From positions 1-64,000 of the forward strand of contig CAZCNY010000010.1 of assembly GCA_964500675.1 (NCBI GenBank): a stretch of 64,000 bases of DNA, in the 5' to 3' direction. Below, piece after piece: positions 57,926 to 64,000 of this stretch. A program made the position numbers and the translations under genes. Each line of letters starts with the position of its first letter. The first letter of the stretch is position 1. The DNA is from CAMLJR01 sp964500675. GTDB lineage: Bacteria > Pseudomonadota > Gammaproteobacteria > Pseudomonadales > CAMLJR01. A model generated the notes under the pieces. The model was not told the DNA's origin. It ran no database searches and was given only the letters and a program-made list of their open reading frames with translations.

Positions 57926-59596
57926 TCAGCCGTTGCTGACGTTCTCGGTGACTGATCGAACCTGGCAGGTGTGGTACATCACACGGTTGCGACCTTGTTC
58001 CTTCGCGATATAAAGCCCCTTGTCGGCACACTCCAGCAGATTTTCGGGTGTGATCGATTCGTTGGGTAACACCGAGCTTATACCGATACTGACCGTGACG
58101 TGATCGGCCGCACTCGAACAGGCGTGGGCAACGTTGAGCGCTTCCACCGCGGCCCGGCAGCGTTCGGCAACCCGCGTCACCTCGCCACCGGAATTGGGCA
58201 ATACCACGGCAAACTCCTCACCGCCGTAGCGCGACACCAAGTCGCCTGGCCGTCTGACCGACGCGGACAGGGCCTGCGCCACCATTTGCAGGCATTCGTC
58301 TCCGCGCAAATGGCCATACTGATCATTGAACTGTTTGAAGAAGTCGACATCGATCATCAAGATTGCCAGCGAGGTGTTCTCGCGGATGGCTCGCCTCCAT
58401 TCGCGTCGCAATGTTTCGTTGAAGTGACGCCGGTTGGCGACGTCGGTCAGCGAATCCATGCGCGACAGTTGCTCCAGCTTTTCGTTGGCAAGCTGCAGTT
58501 CGCTGGTACGTTCTTCGACCAGCGCGCTCACCACACGGGTCTGGCGCTGCATAAAATTGATATACCACAGCAATAGGGCAGTTAAGACCACGCCGGCGCC
58601 GAGCGTGAAATACGGCACCACCGAGCGACGCTCCGCGATATAGGCATCCGTTGGCGACGCCACGATCGTCCAGCGGCGTCCGAGCACATCCATTACCGGG
58701 CGCTCGTAGGCCATTCGCCGCTGAATCGCTGCGCCATAGCGATAAAGCACTTTCAGGCCGCCGTCTCCGGTTAAGTCGATTAATTGAAAGCCCAGGTCTT
58801 TGGGTTGGTCGGCCAGGCTGGCATTACGCACCAGTGTTTCAACCGAAAAAATCGTTGCGATAAAACCTTGCAATGCGTTGCGCCGCGCGGCAATCGCGTT
58901 GGTATCGCCAAAATACACCGGTACCAGCGCCTCGATGATCGTTTCATGCAGCGGTGAAAAAGGCGATGGCAACCCCGGCAACCCCATGATGTCGTTACTG
59001 CCGCTGGCGCGGGTGTGCGCGACATGTTTTGAAACGCTGACCGAGTTGACGCTGCTCATATCGAGGCCGATCAGGAACCCGGCGCGCTCCTGCGGTTCAA
59101 GCACCGCGATCGGCATGTATTGGGGTTGATCGCCCGAAGGTACGAAAAACACGCGCGGATCAAACGCTCTGGGGCTGCGGATATCGCTTTCGCTGACTTT
59201 GGCCGTGTTCATTTCCGGCCGCAGCGTAAAGATGGAAAACTGCGGATTAAAACGCTTGAACTGCCGTTCAAAGGCGGCTCGTTGCGATTTCGGCACTACC
59301 GGTGCCCAGCCGATGATCTGCAGTGAGGGATAGCTTTGCAGCACATCCTTCGCGACGCTGCGAAATTGATTGGGATCAATGGACGCGGGCGACGTCTCGT
59401 AGAACTTTCGCCAATAACGCATGGTCGCGCGGAGTTTGACGAGCTCATTGTCGAGCTGCGAAACGCGCCGGTTGATGTCGCGTTGAAAGCCGAGTTCGAT
59501 CTGTTTGGTTTCCGCGTTATACAAGTACCAGGAAAGTATCGCCGTACCACCCAGGGACAGCAGGCAAATCGCGAGCAGGGCTAACCATCTACGCAT
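57926..59596 (-). CDS. CHASE-type membrane diguanylate cyclase
   Basis: Makes c-di-GMP from two GTP. The 556-aa protein has a membrane segment (MRRWLALLAICLLSLGGTA), a periplasmic CHASE-like sensor (residues about 40-300, WRKFYETSPASID and so on), a second membrane segment near 320-340, a short coiled coil, and a GGDEF domain with the active site RYGGEEF. An inhibitory site RxxD (RPGD) sits five residues before GGEEF. So it should sense an outside signal and make c-di-GMP with feedback control. The ATG at 59596 has GGAAGAAG upstream. Confidence 0.93.
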   Translation of the reverse strand: MRRWLALLAICLLSLGGTAILSWYLYNAETKQIELGFQRDINRRVSQLDNELVKLRATMRYWRKFYETSPASIDPNQFRSVAKDVLQSYPSLQIIGWAPVVPKSQRAAFERQFKRFNPQFSIFTLRPEMNTAKVSESDIRSPRAFDPRVFFVPSGDQPQYMPIAVLEPQERAGFLIGLDMSSVNSVSVSKHVAHTRASGSNDIMGLPGLPSPFSPLHETIIEALVPVYFGDTNAIAARRNALQGFIATIFSVETLVRNASLADQPKDLGFQLIDLTGDGGLKVLYRYGAAIQRRMAYERPVMDVLGRRWTIVASPTDAYIAERRSVVPYFTLGAGVVLTALLLWYINFMQRQTRVVSALVEERTSELQLANEKLEQLSRMDSLTDVANRRHFNETLRREWRRAIRENTSLAILMIDVDFFKQFNDQYGHLRGDECLQMVAQALSASVRRPGDLVSRYGGEEFAVVLPNSGGEVTRVAERCRAAVEALNVAHACSSAADHVTVSIGISSVLPNESITPENLLECADKGLYIAKEQGRNRVMYHTCQVRSVTENVSNG

Positions 59597-59967
59597 AACT
59601 TCTTCCACCCAGCATTAAAGCAGGTTAAGTCTTGAAAAAAGCATAGTCCATATAAGTTGTGTGTGGACATTGATAGGTTCGCACGGTCGGGATTTTTATA
59701 ACCGGATTGAGTCGATACGGCAGCATCTGTCTAACTGATTGGTACGCAATATTCATCGGTGCGCGATGTTGGGTGTTTCGTCGCGAGCTTATTTTGATAC
59801 ATGAAAAAAAACAGAAAACGGCGATTGAAATAATGGATCGAAAAATGGTTACGGTTTTATTCGGCGTTATCCGCTGTCACCGGAATTCAATGCTCGTTGC
59901 GAAGATCGTGCGCGTATTACAATATCCGCAATATCGTGCCGCATGATAGCAGCGAGTTCGCGATGCT
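59597..59967. other. Divergent intergenic region, cyclase and export operon
   Basis: About 370 bases with no convincing gene; one 79-residue frame on the plus strand has no ribosome-binding site or family sequence. It should contain the promoters for both divergent units. AT-rich stretches are near 59800-59850. Confidence 0.5.
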
Positions 59968-61128
59968 ATGACGCTGGAGATAAGGAAGAAAACATTGAAA
60001 AAAATTCTGATCGCCGCTGTCGTGGTTGTCATGGTTGTCGCATTGATCATATGGCGCATGCATCCCGATCCGATTGAGGTGTGGGCGGGCAGTGCCGAGT
60101 TGGGGCCGGTCGAGCAAACGGTATCGAACACGCGCGCGGGCACGATCAAGGCGTGCCGGCGCTCGAAGCTGTCGATGCCGATGGGCGGCGTGGTCGACAA
60201 GTTGCTCGTCAAAAAAGGCGATCATGTCAAAGCGGGACAATTGTTGCTCGAATTGTGGGACCGCGATCGTCACGCCGAAGTCGCAGCGGCGCAGGCTGCT
60301 CTCAGCGCCGCGAAAAGTTCGCAGCAGCAAGTGTGCGTGTTAGCCGAGCGCAGCGCGCGCGAAGCGCAACGGCTGCAAACATTGGCCGAGCGCAAATTGA
60401 TTTCGGTCGATGCCGCCGATAACGCCAACAGCAACGCCGCGGCGCAAAAAGGCGCGTGCGCGGCGGCGCAAGCGCAGACCAATTCGGCGTCCGCGCAATT
60501 GGCGATGCAGCAGGCGTTGCTTGAACGATTTGAGTTGCGCGCGCCGTTCGCGGGCGTCGTCGCCGAAATCAACGGTGAGATCGGCGAGTACGTGACGCCA
60601 TCGCCACCGGGGGTGGCGACACCGCCCGCTGTCGATTTGATCGATACGTCGTGCTTATACGCCACGGCGCCGATCGATGAGGTCGATGCCGCTGCACTGC
60701 GGCTCGGCATGCCCGTTAAAATCACGCTCGATGCATTTCGCGGCCGCGATTTTGCCGGCAAGCTCACGCGCATCGCGCCGTATGTGCTCGATCTGGAAAA
60801 ACAGGCGCGCACGGTCGAAGTCGATGTGCGTTTCGATAGCGTGCCCAACGATATCGATCTGCTGATCGGATACAGCGCCGATGTCACCATCGTGCTGAAA
60901 AAATTGCCGCATGTGCTGCGCATACCGAGCGAGGCATTATTCGAAACCAATCATGTGTGGGTGCTCGATGACGACAACACCGTGCACAAACGCGAATTGC
61001 AGTTGGGCATCGGCAATTTCACGTTCACGGAAGTGCGCGCCGGCCTGAAGGCAGGCGAGCGCATCGTGCGCAATCCCGATAAGCCCGGTTTGAAAGACGG
61101 CGCCAAAGCTGTCGTACGCAAAGATTAG
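59968..61128 (+). CDS. HlyD/MacA-type periplasmic adaptor
   Basis: A 386-aa protein with one N-terminal membrane anchor (ILIAAVVVVMVVALIIW), a biotinyl-lipoyl half (MGGVVDKLLVKKGDHVKAGQ), a long alpha-helical hairpin rich in Ala/Gln (residues about 105-170), and the second lipoyl half (LRAPFAGVVAEINGEIGEY). It should bridge the inner-membrane transporter to an outer-membrane channel. The ATG at 59968 has no clear ribosome-binding site; a TTG at 59995 has GGAAG 7 bases upstream and may be the true start. First of the export operon. Confidence 0.9.
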   Translation: MTLEIRKKTLKKILIAAVVVVMVVALIIWRMHPDPIEVWAGSAELGPVEQTVSNTRAGTIKACRRSKLSMPMGGVVDKLLVKKGDHVKAGQLLLELWDRDRHAEVAAAQAALSAAKSSQQQVCVLAERSAREAQRLQTLAERKLISVDAADNANSNAAAQKGACAAAQAQTNSASAQLAMQQALLERFELRAPFAGVVAEINGEIGEYVTPSPPGVATPPAVDLIDTSCLYATAPIDEVDAAALRLGMPVKITLDAFRGRDFAGKLTRIAPYVLDLEKQARTVEVDVRFDSVPNDIDLLIGYSADVTIVLKKLPHVLRIPSEALFETNHVWVLDDDNTVHKRELQLGIGNFTFTEVRAGLKAGERIVRNPDKPGLKDGAKAVVRKD

Positions 61129-61163
61129 CGCGCGAGGATTGGAAACTTCGCAGTAATTTTCCC

Positions 61164-61179
61164 CCCTTTAATTAAAGGG
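61164..61179. promoter_or_regulatory. Perfect 16-bp palindrome before the ABC ATPase gene
   Basis: CCCTTTAATTAAAGGG is perfectly self-complementary and lies 34-49 bases before the ATG at 61213, in the 84-base gap after the adaptor gene. It could be an operator, an mRNA hairpin or a weak internal promoter. Confidence 0.45.
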
Positions 61180-61212
61180 AGAGGCAATTCGTGCATAGCT
61201 GGATTAATAACC

Positions 61213-61941
61213 ATGAATAAAAAGATCGCACGCGATATTGTTATCGAGCTGAGCGACATCGAAAAAACATTTCAACTCGGCGATCAAACCGTGCACGCGC
61301 TCGACGGCGTGAGTTTGACGATTCACGAAGGTGAATATCTGTCGGTGATGGGGCCGTCGGGTTCTGGAAAATCGACGCTGCTGAATGTGCTCGGCCTGCT
61401 CGATAAACCCGAGCGCGGCAGTTATAAACTCGCGGGGGTTGAAACCACCACGCTCGATGAGGAGCAGCGCGCGAAATACCGGCGCGATCAAATCGGCTTC
61501 GTGTTTCAATCGTTTCATCTGATCTCGCGCCTCACCGCGCAGGAAAATATCGAATTGCCCATGCTGCTCGAAGGCGTGCCGCCGCGCGAGCGTTCGCGAC
61601 TCGCGCTCGAGGTGATGGAGCGTTTGGGGTTGAGCGATCGCGCGCGACATTTATCGAATCAATTATCGGGTGGTCAGCGTCAGCGCGTGGCGATCGCGCG
61701 CGCGATTGTCATGCGTCCGAGTTTATTGCTCGCCGACGAACCCACCGGCAATCTCGACAGCCGTTCGGGCGCCGATGTCATGCAGGTGCTCGAAGAATTA
61801 AATCAGAGCGGCATCACGTTGTTAGTGGTGACACACGACGCCGCGCTCGGCGCGCGCGCGCGACGCAGCGTGCGCATGGCGGACGGCAAAATAGTCGGCG
61901 ACGAATTCAACGCGCGGGTGCCAGATCGTGCGGCCGAATGA
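61213..61941 (+). CDS. MacB-like ABC transporter ATP-binding protein
   Basis: A 242-aa ATPase with Walker A GPSGSGKST, signature LSGGQRQRVAIARA, Walker B LLADEPTGNLDS and the H-loop THD. The sequence is of the LolD/MacB type, for transporters that move substrates from the inner membrane or periplasm outward. It is separate from its permease, unlike MacB where the two are fused. It overlaps the permease gene by 14 bases. Confidence 0.94.
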   Translation: MNKKIARDIVIELSDIEKTFQLGDQTVHALDGVSLTIHEGEYLSVMGPSGSGKSTLLNVLGLLDKPERGSYKLAGVETTTLDEEQRAKYRRDQIGFVFQSFHLISRLTAQENIELPMLLEGVPPRERSRLALEVMERLGLSDRARHLSNQLSGGQRQRVAIARAIVMRPSLLLADEPTGNLDSRSGADVMQVLEELNQSGITLLVVTHDAALGARARRSVRMADGKIVGDEFNARVPDRAAE

Positions 61942-63136
61942 TCTGCTGCAATTCAGCGCGCAGACTCTGCTGCGCCAGCGTTTTCGCGGCGCGATGATTT
62001 TACTCGCGATGGGCCTCGGCGTTGCCGCCGTGTTGATTTTGACCGCGCTCGGCGAAGGCGCGCGCGGCTATGTGCTCAACGAATTTTCGTCGATTGGAAA
62101 AAATGTGCTCGTGATATTTCCGGGGCGCAATGAAACCACCGGCGGCATGCCGCCGGTGATGGGTGCCGCGGCGCGCGATATCACGCTCGAAGAGGTGTAT
62201 CTGCTGACGCGTCGTATCTCCGCGATCGAAGCGGTGGCACCGATGGTTTTGGGCAGCTCGCGTGTAGCGTTTGCCGAGCGCGGACGCGAAGTGATTGTCA
62301 TCGGCACCACGGCGTTATTTTTACCGATCCGTCATCTCAATCTGGCGCAGGGGAAAAATCTGACGGAAGGCGATTTTCGCCGCGCCAACAACGAAGTCAT
62401 CATCGGCGAAAAATTAAAAAGCGAGTTATTCGATGCCAAGCCCGCGATCGGCGAATTCGTGCGCATCGGCGATTCGCGTTTTCGTGTGATCGGCATTTTG
62501 CAGGGGCGCGGCGATGCCATGGGTATCGATTTATCCGACGCGGCAATCATTCCTGTGGCCGCGTCGCAGCGGCTGTTCAATGTGTCGGGTCTGTTCCGGG
62601 TCATGGTCGAGCTGAATGCGAACGCGTCGGTGCCGTTCGCTAAAAAGCAGATCGAAAATGCGATGCGCGAATTTCATCAGAACGAACTCGATGTCACGGT
62701 GGTGAGTCCCGACGCGATGCTCGCGACGTTCAATAAAATTCTGGTGGCGATGACGTTAGCGGTCGGCGCGATCGGTGCGATCAGTTTACTCGTCGCCGGT
62801 ATTCTAATTATGAATGTGATGCTGATCAGCGTGAGCCAGCGCACGCGAGAAATCGGTTTGCTGAAGGCGCTCGGCGCATCGTCGCGCGATATCCTGCGGA
62901 TTTTTCTCACCGAGGCGATGCTGCTCACCGCTTCCGGCGCTATCGCCGGTGTGATTTTCGGTTTGATCGTAGTGAGGGTGGCGCGTATGTTTACTGCCGA
63001 CGTACCGTTCGATGCGCCGCTATGGTCGATCATTACCGCCACCGTTACCGCGTTATTGACCGGATTTTTGTTCTCGTGGTTGCCCGCGCGGCGCGCGAGT
63101 TTATTGCAACCGGTCGACGCTTTACAGAAACCATGA
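61928..63136 (+). CDS. MacB/FtsX-type ABC permease, first copy
   Basis: A 402-aa protein with an N-terminal membrane segment (FRGAMILLAMGLGVAAVLIL), a large periplasmic MacB_PCD-type domain, and three C-terminal segments with the FtsX motif region (ILIMNVMLISVSQRTREIGLLKALGAS). The start is a GTG inside the end of the ATPase gene. Partner of the ATPase and of the second permease one base downstream. Confidence 0.92.
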   Translation: MRPNDLLQFSAQTLLRQRFRGAMILLAMGLGVAAVLILTALGEGARGYVLNEFSSIGKNVLVIFPGRNETTGGMPPVMGAAARDITLEEVYLLTRRISAIEAVAPMVLGSSRVAFAERGREVIVIGTTALFLPIRHLNLAQGKNLTEGDFRRANNEVIIGEKLKSELFDAKPAIGEFVRIGDSRFRVIGILQGRGDAMGIDLSDAAIIPVAASQRLFNVSGLFRVMVELNANASVPFAKKQIENAMREFHQNELDVTVVSPDAMLATFNKILVAMTLAVGAIGAISLLVAGILIMNVMLISVSQRTREIGLLKALGASSRDILRIFLTEAMLLTASGAIAGVIFGLIVVRVARMFTADVPFDAPLWSIITATVTALLTGFLFSWLPARRASLLQPVDALQKP

Positions 63137-63137
63137 T

Positions 63138-64000
63138 ATGCGATTGAGCGACGGATTTTTCTGGGTTGCGCGTTCGGTGCTGTCGCAGCGCCAGCGCAGC
63201 TTATTGACAGCGTTAGGTATCGCGATCGGTATCGCCGCGGTGGCGATGCTGACCTCGGTGGGCGAGGGGCTGCGCGTTTATCTGCTCGATATGTTTTCCT
63301 CATTCGGTACGCGCATCGTGTCGGTCGCGGCGGGTAAAACGACCACGCAGGGCATGGTCGGCATGATCAAAACCGTACGGCCGCTAACCGAGCGCGACGC
63401 GGAAGCGCTGCGCAAATTGCCGCATGCGACGTCGGCCATCGCGTACCTCCAAGGCACGGTGCGTGTCGATAACGGAAAACATCAGCGCGACACGCAGGTG
63501 ATCGGCGTCGATCCCGAGATGCCGCAGACCTATAACATGCACGTTGCGCTCGGCCGTTTTCTGCCGGCCGATGATGTGGCGCGGCCTTATGTGGTGCTGG
63601 GATATAAGGTGCGCAAGGAATTGTTCGGCGATGCCAATCCGCTCGGCGCCTCGCTGCGCGTCGGCGAATACCGGTTTCTCGTGATCGGAGTGATGGAGTC
63701 GAAAGGGCAGATGCTCGGTTTCGATCTCGACGATGTCGTTTATATTCCCACGGCGCGCGCGCTGCAATTGCTCAATCGCGAAGGCGTGAGCGGAATCGAT
63801 GTCGCCTTCGACGAACAGACCACCAGCGCCGAAATGTCGAAGCGCATTAAACGCACGATGATCATGCTGCACGGCGAAGAGGATTTCACGCTGTTCACGC
63901 AAGAAGATATGCTCGCCAGCCTCAATCGAATCTTGAATTTCATTACGCTTGCGATCGCGGGCCTCGGCAGCATTTCATTGATCGTCGGCGGTGTCGGTGT
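63138..64000 (+). CDS. MacB/FtsX-type ABC permease, second copy (3' end outside window)
   Basis: From the ATG at 63138 the frame is open to the right edge (287 codons). It repeats the plan of the previous gene: MRLSDGFFWVARSVLSQRQR, a membrane segment (LLTALGIAIGIAAVAML), a periplasmic domain, and the start of the first C-terminal segment (ITLAIAGLGSISLIVGGVGV). So the operon codes for an adaptor, one ATPase and two different permeases, which may form a heterodimer. Coding is certain from the length and pattern; the end is missing. Confidence 0.9.
   Translation, partial: MRLSDGFFWVARSVLSQRQRSLLTALGIAIGIAAVAMLTSVGEGLRVYLLDMFSSFGTRIVSVAAGKTTTQGMVGMIKTVRPLTERDAEALRKLPHATSAIAYLQGTVRVDNGKHQRDTQVIGVDPEMPQTYNMHVALGRFLPADDVARPYVVLGYKVRKELFGDANPLGASLRVGEYRFLVIGVMESKGQMLGFDLDDVVYIPTARALQLLNREGVSGIDVAFDEQTTSAEMSKRIKRTMIMLHGEEDFTLFTQEDMLASLNRILNFITLAIAGLGSISLIVGGVG

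Noticed and set aside
59707..59946. 79-aa frame upstream of the adaptor gene
   Set aside because: No family sequence and no ribosome-binding site. It spans a region that should hold promoters.

Overview
The window reads as chromosome from a GC-rich, heterotrophic proteobacterium, most likely a gamma- or betaproteobacterium. The evidence is a homodimeric-type pyruvate dehydrogenase E1 with a two-lipoyl E2, a full ccoNOQP-GHIS cbb3 oxidase locus, FNR-type regulators with canonical FNR boxes, hemN, a class I polyhydroxyalkanoate (PHA) synthase with phasin and intracellular depolymerase, BepA- and rhomboid-like proteases, and c-di-GMP proteins. No rRNA, tRNA, CRISPR array, complete insertion sequence or prophage was found. 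Gene density is high. Only a few gaps exceed 300 bases (14.7-15.3, 33.5-33.9, 50.2-50.9, 57.5-57.9 and 59.6-60.0 kb).

Layout. 0-2.8 kb: the 3' part of a large secreted protein with a Thr-Gly repeat linker, a BACON-like domain, an IPT/TIG-like domain and a C-terminal propeller-like region. 2.8-7.2 kb: aceEF facing left, with a shared hairpin terminator. 7.4-14.7 kb: a receiver-TM-OmpA-like fusion, a pitrilysin-like M16 lipoprotein, a TusA-like protein, a BepA-like M48/TPR protease and nadA. 15.3-19.2 kb: a PHA cluster (phasin, phaC, an unknown 122-aa gene, phaZ). 19.3-23.6 kb: housekeeping and stress genes (mutarotase, SIMPL, pirin, OsmC, YIP1-like).

23.6-46.4 kb is the most coherent region, an apparent low-oxygen island. 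It carries hemN, the cbb3 operon with assembly genes in tight 1-4 nt overlaps, a rhomboid, a K+ channel, two FNR paralogues with intact Fe-S cysteines, a PilZ protein, a previously unlisted 45-aa membrane protein, UspA with a GNAT, a beta-CASP nuclease with a phosphoketolase-like protein that lacks the usual thiamine-diphosphate signature, a DksA-like protein, a small di-heme b-type membrane protein fused by ATGA overlap to an octaheme cytochrome c, and a di-heme peroxidase. I found eleven FNR-like sites here. In five cases the box centre lies 63.5-64.5 bp from the start codon, and several have a -10 element exactly where a class II FNR promoter needs it. The genes together suggest microaerobic respiration, periplasmic electron transfer and peroxide removal, coupled to stress and metabolic control.

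46.5-64 kb is more mixed: a P2-type cation ATPase, an outer-membrane-like protein, an AT-rich gap with an IS630-like N-terminal fragment, a second small K+ channel, a second M16 protease, an HSL-type esterase, a GNAT, a tail-collar protein with a small partner, a CHASE-GGDEF diguanylate cyclase, and an adaptor/ATPase/permease/permease ABC export operon that runs off the right edge. Short imperfect tandem repeats (15-24 bp units) occur in several intergenic gaps. All function calls rest on reading motifs by eye. No database search was possible.
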